The notes: generated by a model from the letters alone, not told the origin. 64,000 nt of DNA from Zasmidium citrigriseum (GCA_002786025.1 NHNW01000070.1:1-64000); one strand, 5' to 3'; shown: positions 23,311 to 33,837, counted from the stretch's first letter. Translations and numbers: made by a program.

Positions 23311-24222
23311 TCAGTCGAATGCGCTGAAGTCGAAGTAATCGTTCATGTCGAAGTTCTCGAAGACAGACTCGCCTGCGAAGTCGATCTCAGCGGCACCCAT
23401 CGCCTGACTCTCAGCGTCGATTGGATGTAATCCGGATGCTGTTGGAATGGCGCTGCCGGGATCGGGAGGCGCTGCAACAGAGCCTTCGAGACGCTCGCCA
23501 GTCGATATCATGTCACCAGGTCCGTCGTCGACTGCCACATATTCCTCGGTGATCGTCTCGGAAGCGCGTGTTCCCCTTGGAACGCTCATATCCACATCCT
23601 CACTGCCGAGCTGTTGCTCCACGCCGGCTTGCTGCTGATCCTCCGCCTCGGCGTCCTGCTCGTCACCACGATCTTCAGTCTGCTCTTCTTGATCGCCAAT
23701 AGCCTGAACCTCAATAGCTGCTTCCTCACGCTGAGCGTCGACTTCAGTGCCTTCATTCTCTTCGACCGCGCGGCGCTTGCCTTTCTTCGGCTTCCCAGGC
23801 TCAAGAACTCCCTGAGAGAAGTCGTAGCTCTTCCACGGAATGGTGATGTCAATCTCCTGCGCCGCCGCCTCGATGCGGTCCTTCATGGCAATGTGCGCTT
23901 CGATCTCTTCAACTCCATATGGATCACTGCGGAGCTCGTTCGGCCGCGCGATGTCGAACCAGTCGTGCGGTCGCTTGTCCCAGTCAAGGCGTCCAGCCCA
24001 GTTGTCGTAGAGGTGACCGTAGTAGTACTTCTTCATTCCCTTGAACATCTGCTGGAAGAGGCGGACGAAGTGCTTCTGCTGTAGAACTGGGCCAGTGGCC
24101 TGGATCCTTTTGTCCTCGATGTTGATGGTGTTGAATGCGACATGGAAGAAGAGGCGGTGCTCAGGGAACCACACTTGACCCTTGGCGCGCGGAATGACTG
24201 GACGAGTGGTCGCAGAGGGCAT
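23311..24222 (-). CDS. HLYDxW/IDRPN-domain protein, paralogue 3
   Basis: A single-exon model of 303 residues starts at the ATG at 24222 (MPSATTRPVIPRAKG). The open frame continues upstream only to a TTG at 24318. The family domain occupies about residues 14-135: GQVWFPEHRLFFHVAF, YYYGHLYDNWAGR, HDWFDIARPNELRSDPY, and a helix ending AAQEIDITIPW. IDRPN is changed to IARPN here. A basic KKGKRRAVEEN follows, then a long acidic, Gln-rich, probably disordered region, and a C-terminus rich in Phe/Asp (FENFDMNDYFDFSAFD) that resembles the acidic/aromatic end of paralogue 2. The function is unknown. Confidence 0.72.
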   Translation of the reverse strand: MPSATTRPVIPRAKGQVWFPEHRLFFHVAFNTINIEDKRIQATGPVLQQKHFVRLFQQMFKGMKKYYYGHLYDNWAGRLDWDKRPHDWFDIARPNELRSDPYGVEEIEAHIAMKDRIEAAAQEIDITIPWKSYDFSQGVLEPGKPKKGKRRAVEENEGTEVDAQREEAAIEVQAIGDQEEQTEDRGDEQDAEAEDQQQAGVEQQLGSEDVDMSVPRGTRASETITEEYVAVDDGPGDMISTGERLEGSVAAPPDPGSAIPTASGLHPIDAESQAMGAAEIDFAGESVFENFDMNDYFDFSAFD

Positions 24223-24540
24223 GATGGAGCGGAAAGTGGGCTGCAGCTTGTCAGAGGACCGTGCTGGTGCGAAATCATGGAGACTGACCTCGAAGTTGTG
24301 TCGGAAATGGGAACCCAAGGCACAAAGATGGCGATGCGACTGGACGTGATGGTGAGCGACGTGTGTATATTCGGTGTAGGTTGTATCGCCGTTGATGCGA
24401 GTGCGCTGTCGCGAAGTTCTGAAAGGTTGCGAAATTGAGAGTTGGATCAGCTGTGCGCTTCCCGAAATGGAAGGAGCGGGACTTGGCCCAAGCGCCGCCC
24501 CTTGACTTGCTGCCGGACTCCTTCAACCGTCTCTCCACGG

Positions 24541-25190
24541 TCGATAATGGGTATGAGTTGGTGTGTTACTATATAGGCCACGTATAGCCTCCTTCATCTT
24601 GAAGATATAAACTGAAAAGGCAAGCTAGATTTGCGTCTAAACGACATTGGAATCGGCCAGCTATTTCAATTGACTACTATATAGCTGAATTGTTCTATCC
24701 TCGTCTCTGCTTAGTGCTACTCTTAGACATAACTTCTACAGACCATAAGCTTGGACGTTCTACAACCAATCATAGTATTTTCGGCCTTTGTGCCTTAGTC
24801 TTAACTAGACAGCGATGTCTTTTCCCCGACATAAAGGGGTCAGCATTATCCTTGGAAGGCCTTTAGTCCAAGTCGAAGACGTACTGGAGGCTTAAAGCGA
24901 ATCGACACAAACTATCTCCCTTTGTCTACCGAGCTACTACTCCCGTCTCTCGAGGTCTTAGCGATATTAGACATGGAATTAACTCTTACGCCAACATAGC
25001 CAAGCGATCGCACATTATATACAGTGCTTGGATGTTGAAGACGCATTAATTCAATAAGGGCTAGAATGTATCGTAGATCCTCATCATTGGGGAGACGTAT
25101 GAGAAAGGACCTTGGAGAGACCAAGCTCGATCAATAGTTGAACACATCTCTAGCACTACTCTCCGACTGTCACAGGATACGTACATGCAG
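24541..25190. other. TA-rich stretch, possible RIP-mutated relic
   Basis: Base composition shifts sharply to A+T with many TpA steps (ctatatag, ctactatatagctg, cattatatacag). It is unlike the GC-rich neighbours and has no open frame longer than about 70 codons. This is the texture expected after repeat-induced point mutation of a former repeat. No terminal repeats or transposase motif could be made out. Confidence 0.35.
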
Positions 25191-25219
25191 ACTTTCGTCG
25201 CCGGTCGACCTTCTCGCAG

Positions 25220-26191
25220 CTAGACAAGGTAAAAAGCCAGCTCCAGCACGAGAACGAAGAACGCAACCAGCACACCAATCTCTCCAGCCTTCTGATCAAA
25301 CGTCTCCTCCCAGAAGCCCTTCTTCCTCTCGCCCCACACATCTATCACCGGCTTGATCAACAAGCACTTGCAGTCATCGCGGCCTTGCTCGCGGCAGCGA
25401 TAGAGGCAGTTGCCAGTTGCTTCCACAGTCTTCACAATGCATACCAAACAGCCGACATGGCCGCAAAGTGTCTCCACTGGATTGCCGATGTCGTTGAAGC
25501 AGATCGGACATTGATGCTCCACCAGTGCCTCCAACTTACGTGCAGCTTTGCGATTGATGCGCGCTTGAATGCGAAGAGCGTCCATGTCGACGTTCTCCCA
25601 CTTGTACGGCCGCACCACTCCTGCCGCATCTGCCTCGACACCATGGGTGACGAGAGAGACGCTGTCGGCTGGGAGAGCGCACGTGGAAGGAGGGTACGTC
25701 CACTTGTATCTTGGAGCTGGCTTCGCGAGTTCCCACTTGCGCCAAGCTGCCCGACTGGCGACCATACCAGCGTCGGAAACGAAGGAGGACGAGGTTCCGC
25801 TGGGCTGCATCGTCGCGGACGGAGGTTGATGGTCTGCTCATACGAGAGTTCAGCGATGGCTCAACTGTCTCCAGTGATGGACATACCGGAATGCTGAGCA
25901 AGGTCATGCCCAATGGCAGGGCCGCCGTTGACAGCCGCGGAGACAGGAGCGCTGCTGGCGGCGATTGGCGGGTTTGAAGGCTGTCATGATAGGCATCTTA
26001 GCTGAAAGATCTCTGTTCAAGCATTGGTTGTCTCTTACACTTGCAGATGCGATCACCATGGCAGGCGGCGCGTTGGAAGACATCGCGGTGGCACCACCGG
26101 CCTGTTGTGCCACAGGCGGCTGTCGACTCAAAACTCGACGTGAGAAGTATGTCGGCACCGGAATGGCTTGTCGGCCGTTTGGTGTCGACAT
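25220..26191 (-). CDS. RING-finger protein 1, atypical RING, C-terminal membrane anchor
   Basis: Three exons encode 286 residues: 26191-26039, 25980-25887 and 25833-25220. The introns are 58 and 53 nt (gtaaga...gacag; gtatgt...gagcag). The first 150 residues are Pro/Ala/Ser-rich and disordered. A helix (MDALRIQARINRKAARKLE) leads into a RING at about 191-240: CPIC, CGHVGC, LVC, then CLYRC and CKC instead of a clean final CxxC. The second zinc site is therefore unusual. The last 19 residues are a hydrophobic segment (IGVLVAFFVLVLELAFYLV) ending at the stop, which suggests a tail-anchored membrane protein. A ubiquitin E3 ligase is the likely class. First and only tail-anchored member of a five-gene RING array. 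Confidence 0.78.
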
Positions 26192-26230
26192 CTTGTTTGT
26201 ATGGTTGACGAGGGAAGCAGAGCAGCAGAA

Positions 26231-26244
26231 TTGGAGACGAAAAG
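26231..26244 (-). promoter_or_regulatory. Shared GACGAAAAG element, RING gene 1
   Basis: ttggagacgaaaag lies 40-53 nt upstream of the RING 1 start codon. Near-identical elements precede RING genes 2, 3 and 4 (28368, 30141, 32198). On the gene strand it reads CTTTTCGTC. Confidence 0.4.
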
Positions 26245-26958
26245 GTTGGTGGTGGCTGGACGAGAGTCCCGCTAGCGGCTTGGCAGGGGCTTCCACGAGC
26301 GCGACAGCAGAGCTCGAGTCCACAGCCACCCACAACCCAGCACCATGGACTCCGAAGAAGAACAGCTGCCGACAATGGATCAGCTGGCCACAATGCTCTA
26401 CAACACGCATTTGGCCGAGGATTACGTCCCGCGTGTGCCTTCGCGCAAGTGGAAAAGGGCCGTGTGTCACGCAATCGGAGTTCTCGACCCGGATTAGGTG
26501 TAGCACTGCATATAACTGTCACTTAGTTGCTATACAGTAGAGGTGGTTCTGTTCAGGAGAAGCACACAATACGCTGAGCGCGCGTTCTTAAGTATCACGT
26601 TTCAAGGAGCAAAGACTAGCCGATCTGCTCGCAGAATGTTCGTTGAAGTATTAGAGCATTGTAGAATGTGTAATGTTTCAGGCAAGTATGTTTTGTGGCT
26701 ACTGGGCACTGAATGCTTGCAAAGCGAGGCAACAGCGACATCTGGGTCCATCTCGCTCCCCTCACATCTTCAGACAAGCTTGCTCCCTTGATGGGGCTCT
26801 CATTCGCAGGTCAGACCCCGACAGCTCCGCAAACACTCTCGCATCTTTCCAGCAACTTTTGGCTGAAGCATCTGGCCTTCAGCCTCCTTCCCTTCAGTCT
26901 TCCCTTCCGTACAATCCATTCTCATGCCGCGCTCCTAGTGCTCGCCGTACACTCTTCA

Positions 26959-28279
26959 CTACGACTCCGTGTTCGAGCTGCTGTTCGTGTCCGGGACAAC
27001 GATCAAGCTTGCGAACTTCTGAATGTAGTGTTCACAAACTGGGCAGAACTGGGTAGGCTCACGAGGTGGATCGACAGTGTCATCTCCACCAAACCAGTCA
27101 TGGCCGCACCGCAGACAGTAGAGGTGGTGACAATCTGCTGTGACTGGCACATCGAGGTCGTTCTTGCACACTCCGCACTTGTTGTGCTCCAGGCCCTCCA
27201 GCAAGACCTTCGCCTTCTTGTCGCCCTTGATTGCGTCCTTTCTCAAGTCTGCCATGATCGCGACATTTGTACGGAACGGCGCATCGATGCCGAGCTCTGC
27301 TGCTTTCTTCTTGTGTTGGTCGAGATCAACAGCGATGGACGATGTTGTAGAGGCAGCTGCGGTAGCGATAGCGGAGGAAGCAAAGGACTCTCGCCAGGTT
27401 CCCCGAGCTGGGGCAGGAGTAGCTTGCCAAGTGGCAGCATTGAACAGCATGCCGTGCGGCGCGCGCACTTGTACAGTTTGCTGGCCTTGGATGACTTGCT
27501 GTGAAGGCTCAGGATGGGCCACACTCTGTTCTGCCGCCGCTTCCAAGGCACGATCCTGAGCTTGGTGAGATCTCCACGCCTTTTCGATCAGAGCTGGGAA
27601 GTCCCAGGGCTCCTCGGTAGGGGCAGTCACGGCACTGGCATGGTCAGGCTCGCTGCATTCGGGACTTGGCTCATTCTGTTGTGATGAGCCGGCATCCGCG
27701 GGGCCTCCATCGTCGGGAGTAGCTGCATTCTTGGCAGACGTCAAGGGAAGGGATGCAGAAGCCCCTTGCGTGGCTCTAGATTCCACTTCGAGAGGAGCAT
27801 CGCCTGCGTCTGGGGGAGCCTCACACGTGGCCGAGGCCTCGGGCTGTTGAGAAGCTGCTGGTCGGGCAAATGTCACAACCCGAGCCTCCTGCAGCAGACT
27901 CGGGTCTTGAGCGGCACTGCGCCAGTTCACAGTGCACCGTATGAGCTCGGCGACGCTGAATTCTTGCTCCAACGTGCCCATCGCGTGTGTGTGAGAGATG
28001 AGCGGAATGGCGGAAGTGGCAGTAGCCAAAGGTCGAGATACTGATGTGTGCACGCTCTGCTGCTCTTGCTGGCCCTCGGCACCCGACTCCTCTTCCTGCT
28101 ATGATAATGTCAGCCGATGTAGAGTGCACACGAGACGGGAGCCATCTTACCTGATTCTGGCCTACGAAGAACGGCTGCGATGCAGAACTCTCCTCGTGAC
28201 TTGCTGAGTCTGCAGCATCGACGAGACGGCCGCTTGACGGAGATCCCTCCTCTTGAGGGCGGTCACTCGACGATGACAT
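26959..28279 (-). CDS. RING-finger protein 2
   Basis: Two exons encode 422 residues: 28279-28151 and 28098-26959, with a 52-nt intron (gtaaga...atcatag). About 340 residues of Ser/Glu/Gln/Pro-rich, probably disordered sequence come first. One more ordered island (LEQEFSVAELIRCTVNWR, then DPSLLQEARVV) resembles the DPSLLVGSRPV of RING gene 3. The pre-RING helix is MADLRKDAIKGDKKAKVLLE. The RING at 351-398 has CGVC, CHHLYC, LRC and CPVC, with a long loop (WFGGDDTVDPPREPTQF) between metal pairs and His-His in place of Gly-His. A cytosolic or nuclear E3 ubiquitin ligase is likely; the substrate is unknown. It is on the same strand as the other four array members. Confidence 0.82.
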
Positions 28280-28870
28280 CTTCGCTGTTTAGTGTCAGCA
28301 AAGAATGTCAAGATGAGAGTGTAATGAAAGTGGAATACCTGAATCGGACGGCGTGAAAGGATGAAGCTTTGCGGACGAAAAGCGAGGAAGGCGAAGTGGG
28401 AGTTGGGTCGCGAAATTTGCTTGGCGAGCAGCGGACCAAGCTCCGCCCCTCCTTCCATCTTGGGACGGCTCCGCACGGAACTTGGTATATTTTGGACAGC
28501 TCTTCTGTCGTATATTTAGACAAGTGTGTGCGAATGAATGTATATGAGTTCAACAAATTACGCACATCGGAGGGGTAGATAGTATGTACTAGGCTTATAC
28601 TGCACGGTAGCCAAAACCTGTCTTGAGAGCATATGGTGCTGTTTTGATTCGCGATGCGTTGCTTTGTCGGAATTATCAAGAGTACACGATCATGCTAGAC
28701 CTGCATCGTTTGCCTTGCCACTACTTTTCCAAATGCTTGCAAGGGCCTGAGACCGACGATCTAGGCTCGTTTCCGGCGGTACGCCTGATGCAGCACTGCT
28801 GTACACGCTCCACACCGTGCATAACCATAATCTAAGTCAATGCAAGACCATTCATAACATATTCTCCTCT
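28280..28870. promoter_or_regulatory. Spacer with GACGAAAAG element, RING gene 2 promoter
   Basis: tttgcggacgaaaag at 28368-28382 lies 89 nt upstream of the RING 2 ATG. Its flanks (gaaaggatg before; gggag and tgcttggc after) also resemble the RING 3 upstream region, so the promoter was duplicated together with the gene. The rest of the spacer is the 3' flank of RING 3. No other gene is seen. Confidence 0.45.
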
Positions 28871-30081
28871 CTACTGCGTGGGCTCCTTTCCCTTGCCCGA
28901 ACAAGCTGGATTCTGACTACTTCCCTCTCCCTCGCCATCCTTGCCAGAATCGTCGAAGACCACCAAATTCGTGAAGCGATCGAACCTGAATCGGCCCTCC
29001 TCGCGACAGGATGGACACGGAGGCTTCTGGGGGATGACAAAGCCCTTCACTCTGTCGATCCACCGATACGCGCACCGCAGGCACACGATGTGTCCACAGG
29101 CCGTCTCGATTGGCGTGATGAGCTTGTTCCTGCAGCAAGGGCAGACTTCGTACAGGAGAGTGCTCAGGCGGCCCTGAGCGGTGATGTCGCCGTTTGCAGC
29201 GCCCTCTCGAAGTGTGCGGATGTTGAGGACGACTATGGTTGGTGGAGCGTCGACGCCGAAGGCGCGGGCGGTATCGATGTGCTCGTTGAAGTTCGGGGTT
29301 GAAGAGAAGGTGTTCACCGGTGTAGCAGGTCTAGCTGGCGTGGTTTCCTCGTTTGGCGCGGTGTTGATGGCAGCAGGGACATCATTAGATGAATCAGCAT
29401 CTGCATCTTCGCCGCCCTCCTGCCCCTCGGCACCATTGTCCAGCTCCGCGACTGCTTGATTGGACATCTGCTGACGGCGTGCCGCTTCGTGGCTCTGTCT
29501 CGCCTCACGGATCAGTCTCTCCCATTGGGCGCTGTCTTCCGCCTCGTTGGCGGCGTTCTGCTCCGTCATCCGCACACGCCGTCCGTCTTGCACCGCAATC
29601 TGCGTGAAGGTCTCAGCGATGGGCACGGGGCGTGATCCGACCAGAAGCGATGGGTCCTGCCGAGCTTGCATCCACCTGTAAGTTGAGGCATGATGCTGGG
29701 GCAGGATGCCCAGAATGTTCATTTGCTGGGCAATGAAAGCTGGCACCGAATTTGTAGTGATATTGGCTTGCTGAGGAGCAGCTGGAGGGGCGGGTGAGGG
29801 ATTGACGACCGGAAGTGGAGCAGGCGTTACGGCGGCGGGGGTGGAGTCGGTCGCCTCTGGCTCTTGGTGCTATCTTCTCGTTAGTTTCTCAACCAGAGCA
29901 AGAGTGACCATGCTGCTGTTGTGCGACTTACTGGATGAGACTCGTTGCCCTGCGATGGGGATCCATCCTGAATAGGGGTGTCTTGTTCGGTGCCTTCTTG
30001 CTGCATGGCGGCAGTCTCGTTGCCGGTAGCGAATGTCTCCTCAGTGTCATCGAGGGGAGGAACCTCGTTTGGCGAAGACAT
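28871..30081 (-). CDS. RING-finger protein 3
   Basis: Two exons encode 382 residues: 30081-29932 and 29869-28871, with a 62-nt intron (gtaagt...agatag). The intron sits about 50 codons in, close to the position in RING gene 2 (43 codons), which supports common descent. The N-terminal half is acidic and Pro/Gln-rich. It contains ANITTNSVPAFIAQQMNIL and a charged helix (AQWERLIREARQSHEAARR). The pre-RING helix is IRTLREGAANGDITAQGRL. The RING at 293-338 has CPCC, CGHIVC, LRC and CPSC, with an insertion (RVKGFVIPQKPP). The C-terminal tail is Gly/Ser/Lys-rich. A likely E3 ubiquitin ligase. Confidence 0.83.
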
Positions 30082-30140
30082 CGTGCGAGATAAGGGGGAG
30101 AAAGGATGTGCAGCACGATGAAACGAGAAGTGGTCGAAGG

Positions 30141-30155
30141 TTTGCAGACGAAAAG
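30141..30155 (-). promoter_or_regulatory. Shared GACGAAAAG element, RING gene 3
   Basis: tttgcagacgaaaag lies 60-74 nt upstream of the RING 3 ATG. It matches the RING 2 element at 14 of 15 positions. Confidence 0.45.
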
Positions 30156-30689
30156 AAGAAGCGGCGGATGTGGGCACGGGATGCTTGGCACGCAGACGTT
30201 GCGTCATAATTCGTACAGCTTCCCGATTGGGACACGCTGCACCTTGCCTTCCGGCGCCTTATAATATACGAACGATTAAAAAAGCGAGGATAACGATAAC
30301 ACGTTCAGAACAAGACCAAGCACTCCGACAGGCGAGACCTGGAATGTAGATGCATTAGAAAGTCATGCTTCATATACAGGCCAGGCTTTGATTGCTATAC
30401 GCAATGCTACGCCTCGCCTCTCTTCTGTACTATGCTAATACTAAGAACGCCGCTTTTGCAATTCAATGCTTGAAAGCAAAGCCGTCTATCTCTTGATAGG
30501 CCACTGAAAGACAGGGTTTGTTTCGATAAAGAACAACCAAAGTTCTTTGTCTCCACAATGCCAACTACGTTCTTAAACTCCTGCACCCAATTCCGAAGCC
30601 GAAGGACCACTCTGCAAGACCTGCAGCACACGACAGACTTCTCAGTCCCAGCGTGTTGACGCTCGAAAAGTCCGAAGAGCTCACTCTCT
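30156..30689. other. Spacer between RING genes 3 and 4
   Basis: Nothing beyond the RING 3 upstream sequence and the RING 4 3' flank. No ORF with coding features was found. Confidence 0.5.
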
Positions 30690-32069
30690 CTAATCCTTCG
30701 CTCTCTCCTTTCCCTTTCCGTAGGCCTTGCTGCTGCCTTCGCCTGGATCATCTCCATCCTTCTTGTCCTCGCCACTGTCGCCGTCTTCCTTCTTTCCTCC
30801 ACGGTGTTGATCATTCTCCTCATCAGTCTTGATGCTCGTGAGTTGGCTGATCGTATGCTCATGCTTGCAGAAGGGACACCACTTCTTTGTCTGCATCCAC
30901 CTCACAGCACACTTCTTGCACAGAAGATGGCCACAGATGGTGGTGACTGGAAGGACAATCGGATCGAAGCAGATCGGACACTGGTCGTCAGCCAGCTGTT
31001 CCAATTTGCGCTGGGCTTCGAGGTCGCCTTCTTTGGCTAGCTGCTTGAGTGACCGAACAGTCTCGATGCGGTTTGGGTCGAAGACGCTTGTAGGATCATT
31101 GATTGGGATTCTGTGCTGAGCCTGCGGAGGTAGGTACCGTCCACCAGTGAGGAAGTCGTTCTGGAGAGCTCGGCGAGAGCCCAAGTAATTGCCCCAGTCG
31201 CCCGCAGTAGTGGTATGAATGCGGCTCGAAGAGCGGTGTTCGAGTGGAATGAAAAGCGGCGGAGGCGACTCAGGTCCATCTCGAGCGTTGCGTGGCCGGC
31301 CTATCCTATCTTGAGCGCCTGAGCGGCGGGAGGAAGTACGTCGGTTGAAGGTTGCCCTGAAGCGCGGGACATCTATAGTCCTACGCGCGTCTTGCCCTCT
31401 GGCTCGTGTGGTTGTCAGAGGAGGCCAATCCCTGAAGTTCTCGACATAGCCTGGACGCATGCCATTGGAAGGACCTTGTGGATTGGGGGATCCTGCGCCC
31501 GCTGGTACATTGTGACCTTGTGTCGTGGACGATGGAGCCGGGTGCATTGCAGAAGATCGTCCTCCCCACATACCAACGAAGGTTGGCCCGAAGCGAATCG
31601 GACGATGGTCATCTATATGATTGGGTACCCTGTCGCTGGACTCGTCGTCGTCCTCGTGTTCTTGAGCCTCGACGAAGGGTTGTTCTTGCTGGGTGGCGGG
31701 AGCTTCCTGATGCTGTGTGCGAAGAATTCCATGCTGATCAACTTGGCCATGCTGTACATGAGGTGGACCGTCAAGTGGGATGAATGCCTGCCTCACTGGG
31801 TCAAACATGTAGTGGCGTTGGATGTTCGAGGGTAGTGGCGGGGTCTCGTCTTCCGAGGAGTGTTCTTCTTCTGAGTTTGTCTCGTGTTGAGTTTCTTGAC
31901 GGCGGGCGACAATGACTGTCCCATCCACGAGCATGACGGTTCCGAGGCCGTGGGTGATACTGTTCATGTCGGCAGCGGTTTGATCAGGGTCTTGACTATC
32001 GGAGTTCGCGATGTTAGGGTGGTTCGAGGAAGTGCGAGAAGCGCCGTTGTTGCGCGTTGGCGTGGCCAT
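30690..32069 (-). CDS. RING-finger protein 4
   Basis: A single-exon model of 459 residues starts at the ATG at 32069 (MATPTRNNGASR). The frame is open upstream to 32246 but without an ATG in good context. About 330 disordered residues (Gln/Glu/Ser/Pro/Arg-rich) come first, including a His/Gln-rich area. The pre-RING helix is VRSLKQLAKEGDLEAQRKLE. The RING at 364-401 is a canonical C3HC4: CPIC, CGHLLC, KKC and CPFC. The highly charged tail (KKEDGDSGEDKKDGDD) ends in basic KGKERAKD, similar to the KGKEPTQ end of RING 3. It is the most canonical RING of the array and probably an active E3 ligase. Confidence 0.83.
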   Translation of the reverse strand: MATPTRNNGASRTSSNHPNIANSDSQDPDQTAADMNSITHGLGTVMLVDGTVIVARRQETQHETNSEEEHSSEDETPPLPSNIQRHYMFDPVRQAFIPLDGPPHVQHGQVDQHGILRTQHQEAPATQQEQPFVEAQEHEDDDESSDRVPNHIDDHRPIRFGPTFVGMWGGRSSAMHPAPSSTTQGHNVPAGAGSPNPQGPSNGMRPGYVENFRDWPPLTTTRARGQDARRTIDVPRFRATFNRRTSSRRSGAQDRIGRPRNARDGPESPPPLFIPLEHRSSSRIHTTTAGDWGNYLGSRRALQNDFLTGGRYLPPQAQHRIPINDPTSVFDPNRIETVRSLKQLAKEGDLEAQRKLEQLADDQCPICFDPIVLPVTTICGHLLCKKCAVRWMQTKKWCPFCKHEHTISQLTSIKTDEENDQHRGGKKEDGDSGEDKKDGDDPGEGSSKAYGKGKERAKD

Positions 32070-32350
32070 GATGGCGCAGTTGGTGCGGGTTTGAGAAGAG
32101 ATAGCACGAAGGACTGTGTTGCGAAGACGCAGTCGGAAACAGCAAGTATTGCAGGTGTTGCTCGCGTGTGTGTGCGTTGAAGGTCGAGAAGCGCAAGCTT
32201 GCAGACGAAGATGTCGAGGTTCGCGCCTAACGTCACAAATCTCCAACGATTTACTTACGCCTCGACTTTCACATGTCGCCGAGGGATCTCCATGCGAGGC
32301 CCTTAAAGCGCTTCTCCACGGATGTCTACTTCAAGGCTGCAGTAGTCTCA
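32070..32350. promoter_or_regulatory. RING gene 4 promoter with shared element
   Basis: cttgcagacgaag at 32198-32210 lies 129 nt upstream of the ATG. The preceding ggtcga is also found just before the RING 3 copy. This copy is shorter and lacks the second AAG-side A. Confidence 0.35.
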
Positions 32351-32725
32351 TCACGATGTCTCGACAAGCCGTCTGTCCCAGATGTATCGTGCAACGCCGC
32401 CATGGCAGTTAGCATCCAGCAGTCGTCGCGGCTCAGGGCCTGCCGCCGGATCGAGAACTCTTTTGCGCTCCATTTCACGGACAGTAACCTCTCCGATATA
32501 TCTCCTGATGCATGCCGTCGGCACCCCGATCAACAACGCCTCCACGCGGATCAATGTGGTCACCCAAAGCACCCATCTACTGTGCTCTGCCAGAGTCACC
32601 ATCATTGCCGCGCAGAGTAATCCCTGTACTCCACTGTTGATCACAAGTAACTTCAGCTCTGCCAAGCGCATCAGTGCAGACACATTTGCACCAAATGACC
32701 TCTCGTAGTGTGATGAGACAGCCAT
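32351..32725 (-). CDS. Hypothetical small membrane protein
   Basis: A single open frame of 124 residues with an ATG at 32725. Two hydrophobic stretches (LKLLVINSGVQGLLCAAMMV and WVLWVTTLIRVEALLIGV) are separated by a short loop and followed by a basic, charged C-terminal half (RRYIGEVTVREMERKRV). Codon texture looks coding, but there is no homologue I recognise. It could be a fragment of a larger decayed transporter. It interrupts the RING array between members 4 and 5, on the same strand. Confidence 0.38.
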   Translation of the reverse strand: MAVSSHYERSFGANVSALMRLAELKLLVINSGVQGLLCAAMMVTLAEHSRWVLWVTTLIRVEALLIGVPTACIRRYIGEVTVREMERKRVLDPAAGPEPRRLLDANCHGGVARYIWDRRLVETS

Positions 32726-33837
32726 CAGCCATCAACGTCTCCTAGGTGGTGAAGCAGGCAATCAACGCCCTCAGCTGCCAAACCGACCCAACCATGAGCC
32801 ATGAGTCAAGACTCAATCCCTAAACAACGACTTTGGTCACCAAAACCACAAGAAGACCCCAAACCCTTGATAGGGCGATGGATCGCGCGGTAATGTGTTA
32901 GAAGGACGCTCAACGGATTTGCTTCGTCCATTTTGGCAAAGAGCGCTCCATTCCGCCTCCAATGCGCTCCTCTTCCACCCGAACTTCTCCTGTGGGCTTC
33001 TTTTACAACTGCGAGCAGGTATACAGCAAGCAGTAACCACGTATACCGCATCGAGCGCGCTTCCGTCGGCGACGTCTCAAAGCGTTGTAGGGCGGTGTGC
33101 CAGGGCAGCAGCGTCCGTCCGCCGCAGTCTCGCGATCTCAACCTTGGTGTGGCCAAAAGGAATCGATGTCGATGAGAGCTAGAGCCTTTATACCAGTCAG
33201 AGCTGCTAGTTCGTGGTCAGTGCGCTGGCACGTGCTTTTTGCAGGGCAGATCGAACGTATTTGCTAGGTACTTTGTGCATGTTGCGGTAAGATGGCTGCG
33301 CAAGGGTAGCTGGGTGTGTAATAGTGGTAGAATGAATGGGAACTGTAAACGACAAGTTCATTCCAGGGGAAGGCTTCTTACTGGCTCCGACGAGTCTGCC
33401 TTGGTTAGAGTGCACAAAAGTTAGTATGGAGAATGCTAAGTAACAACGGAAGTGTAAAGAACTTCGAAGTAAAGGCTGCATATAAGTAATCGTACCGTGC
33501 GCTGCTGCTTTCGTCTGACTCTGCAGTGTCGTATGCGTGCGAAGCCTTGTCAATGTGAGGCGATGAGCAATTGTTTTGCCTCCCAACAACGAAGCTGTCT
33601 TAGCTCATCATTGAATACATCGCTGAGAGGAAGAGGTGGTGTATGTCTCAGTCGTTGGTGTGATGCATTGCAGTTTGCGTTCAGTCTAACGAAGAGCTGT
33701 GTCGCCTTCGTTGCTCGTCAACTCCCGGGAGAGAGCGCCAATAATGTGGCAGTATCCATCTTCTCCGTGAGTCCAGATTCTGACTGGGAGGAAGATGGAA
33801 GGTCGATCGCGTTTCTCCGTATAGGCTTCACCCTTGC
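32726..33837. other. Spacer before RING gene 5; one doubtful short frame
   Basis: A minus frame at 33051-32806 would encode 81 residues beginning MRYTWLLLAVYLLAVVKEA, like a signal peptide, but the remainder has no other support. Nothing else was recognised. Confidence 0.3.
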
